30,036 nucleotides of DNA from an uncultured Lachnospiraceae bacterium (GTDB taxonomy: Bacteria; Bacillota; Clostridia; Lachnospirales; Lachnospiraceae), in the NCBI GenBank assembly GCA_910588755.1, contig CAJUQZ010000003.1, forward strand, positions 39,953 through 69,988, in the 5' to 3' direction. Made by a program: the position numbers and the translations under genes. Every line of letters begins with the position of its first letter. Position 1 is the first letter of the stretch. The notes beneath the pieces were generated by a model, which saw only the letters and a list, made by a program, of their open reading frames with translations, ran no database searches and had not been told where the DNA came from. Below are positions 8,374-16,480 of the stretch, piece by piece.

Positions 8374-9417
8374 TTACCTCATGACCAGGTAGCATACTGC
8401 AAGCAGCAGACAGGGCGTACAGCACAAAAAGATCTCCAACGCAGACCGCATGCTCTTTTTACAGCTCCCAATCAGCACCGACGCAATACCTGTGATCGTC
8501 GGTATGAGCATAAAAGCGATGCTCGTCGCAAAAACCGCCGACAGACACACGCAGATGAACAGCATCCACATTCCCTGGCTGACACGCTCCTGTGCCAGAT
8601 AGAGCAGGCATAAAAACATCCCCGGGATAACCATTCCCGCCATCAGTCCTTTCCCCTGCCAGGTTCTTGTCATAGCAAATGTCTCCGCCGTATACAGCGA
8701 GATATTCCCATACATAAACCATATCGCAACCAGAATCATAAACAAAGGTTTGTAATTTTTTCGGTTCCACAACAACCGGTTTCCGATCTGTCCATAGATA
8801 CAGTACATGAACATCAGCCACACCGGAGCCAACACACTATGCGCCACAGCCGCAGGCGCGATACCGCTCAGCCGCGACAGCCATGCCTGATAGACTGGCG
8901 TTGGCGAGAAGGCGTGTCTTGCGTCAAGCGGATAAATATACCCCGTATATGTATCGCGCATATACATCGTATCAAATTCCTCCGTAAGCACGGACACCGC
9001 AATATAATACGCGTCGTCCCCATCGTAGTACTCATACAGGACTGCGTACGCCATCTGAAACAGCACCAGCAGGAAAAACACTACCCAGCCAAGCTTCACA
9101 AGTCCTGGCATCTCCCTGAGAGCACAAAGCTCTCCGTAATAGCACTTCCACAAAGAACGCCCCTGCCACAGCGACAGCGACAGCACCGCTATGACAATCC
9201 CAGTATATACAACCACCAACATTGTAAAACGCTGCTCTAACAGAATCAGTGGAACCGCTGCCAGCTCAAACAGAAAAAAGCTCACAAACCACCCGCAGAC
9301 ATAAGTCATTGCGGGTGTCCTTTGCAAGCGATTCATATGTTTTACAGGTATAAAACCCAGAAAAAATGGCACTGGCAAGACTAGAGCTAGCAGTATTGCC
9401 CATCTAATAATCTCCAC
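8374..9417 (-). CDS. Membrane protein, N-terminal half of a split DUF6077-like protein
   Basis: This is a 347-residue protein with about ten membrane helices. After helix 4 comes YYDGDDAYYIAVSVLTEEF followed by DTYTGYIYPLDARHAFSPTP. An acidic loop placed after the early helices resembles the first outer loop of GT-C polyprenyl-phosphate-sugar-dependent transferases and the DUF6077 family; I am moderately confident of that family. It starts with GTG 12 bases after the SGNH lipoprotein stop, and the TAGGAG of that stop provides its ribosome site. It ends right after a helix (LLLAVCYLVMR), as if a longer protein had been cut, and the next gene carries further helices plus a soluble tail. Confidence 0.75.
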   Translation of the reverse strand: MEIIRWAILLALVLPVPFFLGFIPVKHMNRLQRTPAMTYVCGWFVSFFLFELAAVPLILLEQRFTMLVVVYTGIVIAVLSLSLWQGRSLWKCYYGELCALREMPGLVKLGWVVFFLLVLFQMAYAVLYEYYDGDDAYYIAVSVLTEEFDTMYMRDTYTGYIYPLDARHAFSPTPVYQAWLSRLSGIAPAAVAHSVLAPVWLMFMYCIYGQIGNRLLWNRKNYKPLFMILVAIWFMYGNISLYTAETFAMTRTWQGKGLMAGMVIPGMFLCLLYLAQERVSQGMWMLFICVCLSAVFATSIAFMLIPTITGIASVLIGSCKKSMRSALEIFLCCTPCLLLAVCYLVMR

Positions 9418-9429
9418 CTGATGTTTCTC

Positions 9430-10635
9430 CTACTGAATCTGATCCACTTCTTTTCGTCCGAAATAAAGAGAAAGTTCCGCTGCGATATGTTCTCCCAGCA
9501 CAATATTCCCATTGTCCTTAGGATGCAGGCCATCTTTGAGGTAATGATCTGACACCTCCTGAATGCTGCAATCCATAAACCCGGTATGATACAATTCGAT
9601 CACGTTAAACCCATATTCCTTAGCAAGCCTGCGCTGTACCTCCAGATAGTCATTGAGCGTCAGATTTCCCTCGACATCCGAGTAAGTACACTGCACTTGC
9701 TTTGATGTATTGTACATCATCACAAAGAAAATGTCGTTGTCCGCGTAATAATTCTGAAGCTGTTTCATAAAGGACCTAACCGCCCCACAGTATCCTGCTG
9801 TACTGACCTTGTCGTCTACATTCCCAAAGCGTTTGTTGTTCGGTGTACTAATATAGTCATTTACTCCTGCAAACACTACAATAACATCCGAATCAATATT
9901 GGTGACATTGCCAAAATTCATCGCAAGTGACAGCTCCTCGCCGCCATAGTCCGCAAACATTCTGCCGCCCTTTCCGTGATTCAGCAGATTGCCAAAATGA
10001 AGGTATGTGTTTACATATGTGACATAGCTGACAAAATTTCCGTTTGCATCAACCGCGCTGGTAATCCCCTCTGTAATGCTGTCCCCGATAAAGACAATAT
10101 GCTTCGATCCCAAATAACAGGCATTGTTTGCAAGGATCTGCCGGTCCATCTGATTGATCTTTTCTGTCTTGTCCAGGGAATTTGGCAGCTCATACAAAAG
10201 CTGTCTCGCCTCCGCAAAATTTTCCTGCTGTTCCCGTCTGGCTTGCCGCTCCCCGTCAGTGAGCGCTGCGATGATCTGAGCATCATTAGACACCTTCTGC
10301 TGCGTTGTGCCCTGTGTCACCTCCCCCGCTTCTGTGGGGAGCTCTACGGTCTGTGTCTGCGGTATTTCCTCTGTTTGCTCTGGCTGCGGTGGCACCTGCA
10401 TCACAGTCTCTGGCACTGTGATGTTCTCCACAAGCATTTCATTGTTGCTACCTCCGGTATTACAAATACAGCCCCCTGTACAGGTACAGCCCTCGACACA
10501 TCCTGTCTGGCCAGCGTCTTCCCGCACAATGATTGAATTATCATCTTCAAGGTCTGTCCGCTCACCGCACCCCGAGAGCGACAGCGTTACTGTAATCACC
10601 GCCATCAACATTGCCAATACTGATTTCTTTTTCAT
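9430..10635 (-). CDS. SGNH-hydrolase-family lipoprotein
   Basis: This 401-residue predicted lipoprotein carries a GDSL/SGNH esterase domain, which in polysaccharide clusters usually removes or transfers acyl groups. I start it at the ATG at 10635, after GAGGGG, rather than further upstream, because the MKKKSVLAMLMAV signal peptide then sits at the N-terminus with lipobox LSGC (Cys23). Residues 46-58 hold five cysteines in CX3CXCX3CXC spacing, followed by a Pro/Gln/Thr-rich linker. The catalytic domain shows block I HIVFIGDSITEG, a GGRMFADYGG segment with the block II glycine, block III VFAGVND, and block V KDGLHPKD with the Asp-His pair. All four SGNH residues are therefore present. It would act on the outer face of the membrane, on the polymer or on peptidoglycan. 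Confidence 0.88.
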   Translation of the reverse strand: MKKKSVLAMLMAVITVTLSLSGCGERTDLEDDNSIIVREDAGQTGCVEGCTCTGGCICNTGGSNNEMLVENITVPETVMQVPPQPEQTEEIPQTQTVELPTEAGEVTQGTTQQKVSNDAQIIAALTDGERQARREQQENFAEARQLLYELPNSLDKTEKINQMDRQILANNACYLGSKHIVFIGDSITEGITSAVDANGNFVSYVTYVNTYLHFGNLLNHGKGGRMFADYGGEELSLAMNFGNVTNIDSDVIVVFAGVNDYISTPNNKRFGNVDDKVSTAGYCGAVRSFMKQLQNYYADNDIFFVMMYNTSKQVQCTYSDVEGNLTLNDYLEVQRRLAKEYGFNVIELYHTGFMDCSIQEVSDHYLKDGLHPKDNGNIVLGEHIAAELSLYFGRKEVDQIQ

Positions 10636-10670
10636 AATTTCCCCTCTATATTCGTTCCTGTCCTTATTTT

Positions 10671-11576
10671 TTAATAAGACTTGCCCAGCTGCTTTAAACA
10701 TCTCGCCTCCTCATACCTGTTTTCAGACATGTAAAATTCTGCAAGCGCCTTGCTTCTTCTATCCAAAAGCTCCTTGCGGTCTGTGAGGCTGCCTGGATGG
10801 AACATCAGTTCCAGGCTCTGGTTCTTTTGACGGGCATACGCCCTGTATGACGGAAGCAATGTCTCCACTACCTCCCTTTTCATCTCACAGGTATAAAAAA
10901 TACCAAAAAAAACCGGTGTCTCCACCCCCCTGTCCCACAATATTTTCCTGTTCCGATCCGCATATGTTCTAAGAATACACCACTTTACCCAATTGATCGC
11001 GGGCACTTTTCTGCGCATCTGCAAGCTGCCCCTGAGCGCTGCCGGCGGGTCCACAGGAATCCGGATCTGGCGGATTTCACGATGCCCCCATTCCTCCTCT
11101 GATAATACCTCCATCAGGCTGTCAAATATAATCGGAATCATATGGTAGTGCTGGTGAGAATCGACCGCCGTGATCCTGTAATCACACACGCTGGTCACAG
11201 CCCGAATCTGCGCTGTGATCTCCCGCTTGATCTGCTGGACAAGCGCACGCCTTTTGCGCCCCCTTCCGGTATAATTCCATCGTAGATACTGAATAAAGGA
11301 CTTGTCAAAGTACCCCGTATTATCTACCAAATCCGGCACATTCGCCGCTCCTGCAAGCGGCCTGCCTTCCACGAAATTCAGATGAAGCACACGCCTGATC
11401 CTCGTCCCCTCAGGGTCTGCCTGGTCCAGCATCCCCAGGGCCTCCTTTAACACAGGCGTATTTGGCAGCACACTGATGCTGTTTAATACCCCGTCCTGAT
11501 AACAGTCCAATATTTGCCTAGACTGATCTGTTGTCACCCCGTAATCGTCGGCATGAAACCATATATTTCCCGTCAT
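10671..11576 (-). CDS. ChbG/YdjC-family carbohydrate deacetylase
   Basis: This is a 301-residue YdjC/ChbG-type deacetylase, a family that removes N-acetyl groups from small glycans with a divalent metal. Metal-site motifs are visible: HADDYG near the N-terminus, DSHQHYH in the middle and MFHPGS near the C-terminus. I chose the ATG at 11576 because it overlaps the upstream transferase stop by four bases (ATGA) and puts HADDYG right after the start; a longer reading upstream has no family similarity. With no signal peptide it should act in the cytoplasm, possibly on a lipid-linked or nucleotide-linked amino sugar made by its neighbours. The exact substrate is not visible. Confidence 0.88.
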   Translation of the reverse strand: MTGNIWFHADDYGVTTDQSRQILDCYQDGVLNSISVLPNTPVLKEALGMLDQADPEGTRIRRVLHLNFVEGRPLAGAANVPDLVDNTGYFDKSFIQYLRWNYTGRGRKRRALVQQIKREITAQIRAVTSVCDYRITAVDSHQHYHMIPIIFDSLMEVLSEEEWGHREIRQIRIPVDPPAALRGSLQMRRKVPAINWVKWCILRTYADRNRKILWDRGVETPVFFGIFYTCEMKREVVETLLPSYRAYARQKNQSLELMFHPGSLTDRKELLDRRSKALAEFYMSENRYEEARCLKQLGKSY

Positions 11577-12313
11577 CTTGCAACTCTTTCCCTCAAAATA
11601 TACCACACAAACTTTGTGTTTGTCACCACATACCGCTTCCAAAGCCGCCCCGGGTCCTGCATCAGTCTGTACAGCCACTCCAGGCAAAGCACCTGCATGA
11701 GCCTGGGCGCCCTCTTAATATGTCCCGCCAGATAGTCAAAGCCGGCACCGACACCGATTGACACCGCACACAACTTCCCGCGGTGCGCGTACATCCATTC
11801 CTCCTGCTTTGGCGCGCCAAGCCCGACCCAGATAAAATCAGGCTTCGCAGCATTGATCCGCGCGACCACCTCCTGGTCCTCCTGCTCTGTGAGCGGCCTA
11901 AACGGCGGCGCATACATCCCCGCAATCACAAGCGTCGGATACTCCCTTAAAAGCGCCTGCCTCATATCCTCGAGCGTCTGCTGCGTGGCGCCATAAAAAA
12001 AATGTCTGTATCCCCTCTGCCCCGAAAGCCGGAACAACTCCGTCATCAGGTCGGGACCTGTCACCCTCCCGGCGCCGCGAAATCCCCGCATCCTGCTGTA
12101 CTTCGACAGCGGCGCCCCGTCAGGAAGCGCCATCGCCGCGCCATTCTGCACTTTGCGGTACTGTTTGTCCTCGTAAGCCATCACTGTCGTGTGCACATTG
12201 GACACACAAATATACCTGCCCCGGAGCGCATCGAGCCGTCTCTCAATTTCGTCTAGTACCTCCGGCATGGTCGTCACATTGATCTTTGTCTTTAATATCT
12301 CACAATACCTCAT
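11573..12313 (-). CDS. WecG/TagA/CpsF-family glycosyltransferase
   Basis: This 246-residue GT26 enzyme is predicted to add the second sugar, often an N-acetylmannosamine-type residue, to a polyprenyl-diphosphate-linked sugar on the inner membrane face. Family motifs are plain: YICVSNVHTTVMAYED, the PDGAPL active-site loop with its Asp, VTGPDLM, FFYGATQQTLED, and VGLGAPKQEEWMYAHR. A basic C-terminal tail (GHIKRAPRLMQVLCLEW onward) suits membrane binding. Its start overlaps the stop of the priming sugar-phosphate transferase by four bases, and its stop overlaps the deacetylase start the same way, so the three are translationally coupled. The order primer then GT26 fits steps one and two of repeat-unit assembly. 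Donor specificity cannot be read from the sequence. Confidence 0.92.
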   Translation of the reverse strand: MRYCEILKTKINVTTMPEVLDEIERRLDALRGRYICVSNVHTTVMAYEDKQYRKVQNGAAMALPDGAPLSKYSRMRGFRGAGRVTGPDLMTELFRLSGQRGYRHFFYGATQQTLEDMRQALLREYPTLVIAGMYAPPFRPLTEQEDQEVVARINAAKPDFIWVGLGAPKQEEWMYAHRGKLCAVSIGVGAGFDYLAGHIKRAPRLMQVLCLEWLYRLMQDPGRLWKRYVVTNTKFVWYILRERVAR

Positions 12314-13734
12314 TTTGAGCCCTTTCTCCCAAGAACTGCAAACACCGTCATAAACAGGATCTTGACATCCAGCCCCAGAGACCAGTTGTCTATGTACTCC
12401 AGGTCAAGCCTTACAATCTCCTCAAAATCCTGAATATCACTTCTGCCACTCACCTGCCACAGCCCCGTCAGCCCGGGCGTGATGCTCATACGCCTTCTGT
12501 GATAGCCATTGTACTGTTCAAACTCATCCTCCGTTGGCGGGCGTGTGCCGACCAGGCTCATATCGCCCACCAGGATATTGAGAAACTGCGGTGTCTCATC
12601 GATGCTTGTCTTTCTGAGAAACCGTCCAACCCTGGTGATGCGCGGGTCATCCTCCATCTTGAACATCAGTCCCTTGATCTCATTGTGCGTCTCCAACTCC
12701 TTCTTGCGCGCCTCAGCATCCGTATACATCGAGCGGAATTTCCAGATCCGAAACCGCCGCCCGTTTTTGCCAATACGAATCTGCGAAAAGAATACAGGTC
12801 CCGGCGAGTCAAGCTTGATCGCCAGCGCCACAAAGGGTGTGATCACCGCGGTGCCGGCAAGTCCCACAAGCGCCCCAATAATATCAACCAGACGCTTGAT
12901 GAGAAGCCTCCTTGAATCCATCGTCTTGAGCGCAAACGAGATCACACTGTATCCCGCCATCTGCTGCACGAACGTATTGGGGTTTGCATGACTGAACAGG
13001 TCAACATTGTAGTGGCAGGTAAGCCCCATCTCCTCAAACCGCTGTACCATATCGCGGATCACTATCAAAGACTCCCCCGGAAGGCAGATAAACACCTCGT
13101 CAACCATCATCTGAATCACGGTCTCATACAGGTCCTCCTTCGACGCAACGACCGGCACCTCCCTGACCACACTGCCTTTTCTGTCCGCATCATAGATCAC
13201 AGCCGCCACGATATCATAATACCACTCTTTTCCTTTTATGAGATTCCCCAGCACCTCCTCTGCAAGGATCTCTTTTGTGATGACCAGCATCTTCTCAGCG
13301 TTTGTACTTTTCCTGTAGTATTTCCAGATCACCTTCTTAAATGCCATGTGCACGGCATATGTGATAAAGCTGTTGAGCACCGCAAAAATGCCATACACGG
13401 AGCGGGAAAATTCATAGGACTGCTGCAGTAGATACAAAACAACCACCAGTCCCACCACCAGAATCAGCGTATACCGCACCGTATAGTAAAATTCCTGATA
13501 GTAACCCCTGGTGAAAAAATTCCTGTTGGCGTCGAGAAACATATTGTAGAGCAGACACAGGATCACGATGTATGCCCCCACCATGAAATGAAACTGTCCG
13601 GGATAATTCTCATAGTGAATGATACGAAACCGGATAAACAATGCCAGTGCATAGGAGACGACAACACACAAAATGTCAATCACAAGGATACTGTACGTCT
13701 CAATCATTTTATTTTTCCTTCTGATGTTTTCCAT
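12310..13734 (-). CDS. Polyprenyl-phosphate sugar-phosphate transferase (priming enzyme)
   Basis: This 474-residue enzyme would start repeat-unit synthesis by moving a sugar-1-phosphate from a nucleotide sugar to undecaprenyl phosphate. It has the full-length WbaP-like layout: about four N-terminal helices (1-125), a Rossmann-like central part (about 140-270), a re-entrant helix, then the catalytic bacterial sugar transferase domain from KRLVDIIGALVG onward. The conserved KFRSMYTDAE, DDPRITRVGRFLRKTSIDE (DE pair), MSLVGTRPP and SITPGLTGLWQVSGRS segments are all present. AGGGGGC lies three bases before the ATG. A strong promoter sits 50 bp upstream, so this gene likely heads its own transcript. 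Which hexose-phosphate it uses is not clear. Confidence 0.95.
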   Translation of the reverse strand: MENIRRKNKMIETYSILVIDILCVVVSYALALFIRFRIIHYENYPGQFHFMVGAYIVILCLLYNMFLDANRNFFTRGYYQEFYYTVRYTLILVVGLVVVLYLLQQSYEFSRSVYGIFAVLNSFITYAVHMAFKKVIWKYYRKSTNAEKMLVITKEILAEEVLGNLIKGKEWYYDIVAAVIYDADRKGSVVREVPVVASKEDLYETVIQMMVDEVFICLPGESLIVIRDMVQRFEEMGLTCHYNVDLFSHANPNTFVQQMAGYSVISFALKTMDSRRLLIKRLVDIIGALVGLAGTAVITPFVALAIKLDSPGPVFFSQIRIGKNGRRFRIWKFRSMYTDAEARKKELETHNEIKGLMFKMEDDPRITRVGRFLRKTSIDETPQFLNILVGDMSLVGTRPPTEDEFEQYNGYHRRRMSITPGLTGLWQVSGRSDIQDFEEIVRLDLEYIDNWSLGLDVKILFMTVFAVLGRKGSK

Positions 13735-13785
13735 TTTGCCCCCTCATAGATCAAGCTCAGTCCCTTCGGACCATAAACCGCGGAT

Positions 13786-13815
13786 ATTATATCACGTCCT
13801 GTAGCGCGCTGTAAA
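13786..13815 (-). promoter_or_regulatory. Internal promoter before the priming transferase
   Basis: On the minus strand TTTACA (13810-13815, five of six matches) is followed after 18 bp by a perfect TATAAT (13786-13791). TGA directly before it forms an extended -10 (TGATATAAT). It lies in the 102-bp gap between the GT2 stop and the priming-transferase ATG, so genes from 13734 down can be expressed independently of the upstream operon. Confidence 0.68.
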
Positions 13816-13836
13816 GCATCAAACCAGCCTTTTCTG

Positions 13837-14631
13837 TCATTTCGGGGTATATGCTCCTAAGAGATTGCAAATCAGTATTTTCATCAGTTCACTGTTGCCC
13901 TTTAAGAAACTGATCTTCGTCGGGGTTTTTCCCTTCCTTGGATATGCGCGCGTAACGGGAATCTCACAGGCCCTGTAACCAAGCTGTGTCGCCCTTACAG
14001 ACAGGTACGCCAGAAGCTCATATGTCATAAAGATGTCCCGCAGCGGTGCCACCCGCCCATCGGACAGATACCGCGCAGAATATGCCCGGTAAGCATTTGT
14101 TGTATCCGTAAAGCGCTGCCCTGCAGTCAGTGAGATCAACGGCGCATGGATCAGACGAACCGCAATACTTCTAGTAAGCGGCGTATTGACCGCCCTTCCT
14201 CCCTTGATAAAGCGGGAGCCCTGCACGAAGTCATAGCCTTCCTCAAGTTTTTGTATAAAGCGTGGTATATCCTCAATGCTGTCCTTGTTATTGCCATCTA
14301 TGGTGATGATGCCCTTATACCCCCTGCCAAGCGCCCAGTATATCCCCATGCGCAGCTGTGCACCCTGTCTTCCCTCACCCTTTTTGACCAACAGTGTATT
14401 TACCTGCAGTTTTCTAAGCGTTCGCTCCTCCAGGCTACCATCCGTAGAACCGCCGTCACAGATCACAAGATCCGCACAGTCTGCAATATGGTACTTATAC
14501 GCGCGGTATAGCTCCTTTCGGATGCGTTCGCCCTCATTGATGACAGGAATCAGCACCACATAATCCGCCGACCGCTTAGCATACTCATAATATTCAAATG
14601 CAGGAACCCCTTTTCGCCCCGCAGCTGTCAT
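13837..14631 (-). CDS. Family 2 glycosyltransferase (DPM1-like, no membrane helices)
   Basis: This is a 264-residue GT2 enzyme of the dolichyl-phosphate-mannose-synthase type. The nucleotide-sugar fold begins at DYVVLIPVINEGERIRKEL, followed by VICDGGSTDGSLEE. Where the family normally has a DAD(L)Q metal motif, this protein reads TIDGNNKDSIEDIP, with the DGNNKD variant in its place. FVQGSRFIKGG and TDTTNAYRAYS follow as usual acceptor-side motifs. It has no clear C-terminal membrane helix, unlike the two other GT2 genes of this cluster. Its ATG overlaps the stop of the TIM-barrel gene by four bases. It probably forms a polyprenyl-phosphate or nucleotide-linked sugar intermediate with the preceding SDR and isomerase; this is inferred. 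Confidence 0.88.
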   Translation of the reverse strand: MTAAGRKGVPAFEYYEYAKRSADYVVLIPVINEGERIRKELYRAYKYHIADCADLVICDGGSTDGSLEERTLRKLQVNTLLVKKGEGRQGAQLRMGIYWALGRGYKGIITIDGNNKDSIEDIPRFIQKLEEGYDFVQGSRFIKGGRAVNTPLTRSIAVRLIHAPLISLTAGQRFTDTTNAYRAYSARYLSDGRVAPLRDIFMTYELLAYLSVRATQLGYRACEIPVTRAYPRKGKTPTKISFLKGNSELMKILICNLLGAYTPK

Positions 14632-15449
14632 CCAAACATCTCCCTTCCATATGCCAGGATCTCATCCAGCACCGAAAGCCGGCTCTGTTTGTCCTGCGTT
14701 TTTCCCATCTCCACTGACACATATCCCTGATAATTGTTCTCCCGCAAAAATGCAGCCAGCTCACCATGAAACTGTCTTCTGTCGCGATCCATGACAACAG
14801 GCTTCAGAAACGGCTCGCTGATATGCACATGGCTGATGTACCCTGCACACCCCTCTAGCACCTCAATCGCCTCCCTGTTCTCAAGCATCGTTCCTATATC
14901 GAGATTTAACCCAAAACCATCCGATGCCACTTCCCTTATAAGCTCTAGAGCCTCCTGTGTCGTGTTGATATAATTGGTATTGTATATGGAAGGATTCGCC
15001 TCCATACCGACTGTTATCTTTTTGGAGTGTGCATACACCCCAGCCTCTTTAAAAAAACGGACTCCGCTCCGCCGCGCTTCCTGGTCTAAGATATTTGCAA
15101 GGTTCCTGTTCCTTGGGCAGCCAAACACAAGGTTCGCACACCAGGCTGCCTCTGCAAAATCCACTGCCCTCTTTGTGTACGCTAATAGCGTTTGCCTCTG
15201 CTCTGCATTCTCGAACATATTTTCCATCCTACCAAACCAAATTGACTGCATGGAAGGAATCTCAAAACCAGCTTTCTTTGCAAATTCCTCCCGCCATGTC
15301 CGCACCTTCTCGAGATCCTCGTAAGGGTTTTTCTCAAAGAAACGTGTAGGCGCAATTTCAAGCCCAGTGTAACCATATCTACGCATCAGGACATAAACCT
15401 GCTCATCCTCCTGTGCCGTCCATGCAATATTTGATACTGCCCTTTTCAT
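14628..15449 (-). CDS. Xylose-isomerase-like TIM-barrel sugar isomerase/epimerase
   Basis: This is a 273-residue member of the sugar phosphate isomerase/epimerase family (AP endonuclease 2-like TIM barrel). The usual metal-site residues can be placed: Glu150 in VGMEANPS, Asp184 in LNLDIG, His209 in SHVHISEP and Glu247 in VSVEMG. His228 in FHGEL is close by, and an early GLEIAP strand is also typical. GGAGG lies six bases before the ATG. It follows the SDR gene by 49 bp and overlaps the next GT2 by four. It may isomerise, epimerise or dehydrate the sugar made by the SDR or FAD enzyme. The substrate is unknown, and a 3-dehydro-sugar lyase or epimerase role would also fit. Confidence 0.82.
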   Translation of the reverse strand: MKRAVSNIAWTAQEDEQVYVLMRRYGYTGLEIAPTRFFEKNPYEDLEKVRTWREEFAKKAGFEIPSMQSIWFGRMENMFENAEQRQTLLAYTKRAVDFAEAAWCANLVFGCPRNRNLANILDQEARRSGVRFFKEAGVYAHSKKITVGMEANPSIYNTNYINTTQEALELIREVASDGFGLNLDIGTMLENREAIEVLEGCAGYISHVHISEPFLKPVVMDRDRRQFHGELAAFLRENNYQGYVSVEMGKTQDKQSRLSVLDEILAYGREMFG

Positions 15450-15498
15450 CGCACACCTCCCAATCTTGTGCTAAGGATCTGCTCAGCAATAACGATTC

Positions 15499-16479
15499 CT
15501 AACCACGCTCACCCTCTGTGACCATATGCTTCACAAACAGCCGGATATCTGCAATGACCTCTTCCTTGCCGCAGATATAGCCCCCTTTTCCGCCGAATTT
15601 TGATGCGTATGTAGTCCTGAAATCATACTGGACGGGTGTCCCTTTTAACTCATTTTTGAAAACCTCTCCTGTCAGCGCCTTGAATAACTCTGCAGTGGTG
15701 ATGGGCTCTGTGGCAATATTGAGCAACGTGATTCCTTCATTGAGTGCAATCTGAATGTCCTCCCACAGCCGTCCGAGCGAGTAGAACTGAAATGTACTGC
15801 GGCTGTCCGTAAAATGAAGCGCTGTAAAACCAAGCTTCCTAAATTTCCTCTGCAACAGCTCTTTTTTGTCCTTGTCGAGCTTTCTGCACCTGTAAAACCC
15901 ATTTTCCGCCACCTCATAACAGGCGTCAAGCATTATGGCATCGTCTGCCTTCTCGAGCACCTTCAACTCCTGGTACTTTTCCTTTTTCAGCATATATGGT
16001 ATTACATTAATATAATCGTATATGAAATTTTTCTTAATATGATATCCGTACAGACCTGGAAGTCTGATAATCAGGGCATCTGGATAATTTTTCCGCACCC
16101 AGGCCTCAAGATAATACCGGTTCAGGCCATATGGCTGGATTCCGTTTCCCATATTGCCCCTTTTGCACGTAAATACAGAATCTGTCTCGTCCACGCCCAC
16201 GGGATTCTGGTACACATCAATCGTGGAGATCAGCACCAGCCGCTGCGGATTGATGGCCTTGATATTTTTTTCCGCCTCTAGAATCATCTCCAGGTCATGT
16301 TCCGGCGCACTGTTGGCAAGATATTTTTCCGCACGCACCCCCGCATAGATCAGCACTTCCGGCTCTAACCCATATGCTTTCTCAATATTCTGTGAATTAT
16401 ACACGCCCTTGATACGGTTGCGTGCCCTCGCATAGAGATTGCTGCCCACAAATCCTGTATAACCTACTAATGCTACCAT
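15499..16479 (-). CDS. Atypical extended SDR, NAD-dependent epimerase/dehydratase-like
   Basis: This is a 326-residue extended short-chain dehydrogenase. The NAD-binding glycine motif is GYTGFVGSN at residues 6-14. LISTIDVYQ is in the position of the active-site Ser/Thr strand. Tyr117 lies in QPYGLNRYYLE, where the usual YxxxK pair reads Y-x-x-x-R (Arg121), an important change unless this is the rule for its subfamily. RLPGLYG and a C-terminal substrate domain follow. The ATG has GGGAGGAAATTAGT before it and starts one base after the upstream GT2 stop. It is likely to act on a nucleotide sugar or lipid-linked sugar in one pathway with the adjacent FAD oxidoreductase and TIM-barrel enzyme. The precise reaction is unknown. 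Confidence 0.85.
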   Translation of the reverse strand: MVALVGYTGFVGSNLYARARNRIKGVYNSQNIEKAYGLEPEVLIYAGVRAEKYLANSAPEHDLEMILEAEKNIKAINPQRLVLISTIDVYQNPVGVDETDSVFTCKRGNMGNGIQPYGLNRYYLEAWVRKNYPDALIIRLPGLYGYHIKKNFIYDYINVIPYMLKKEKYQELKVLEKADDAIMLDACYEVAENGFYRCRKLDKDKKELLQRKFRKLGFTALHFTDSRSTFQFYSLGRLWEDIQIALNEGITLLNIATEPITTAELFKALTGEVFKNELKGTPVQYDFRTTYASKFGGKGGYICGKEEVIADIRLFVKHMVTEGERG

Positions 16480-16480
16480 A

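Noticed and set aside
10636..10701. Longer N-terminus for the SGNH lipoprotein
   Set aside because: It would bury the signal peptide and overlap the end of the deacetylase gene; the ATG at 10635 has a ribosome site.
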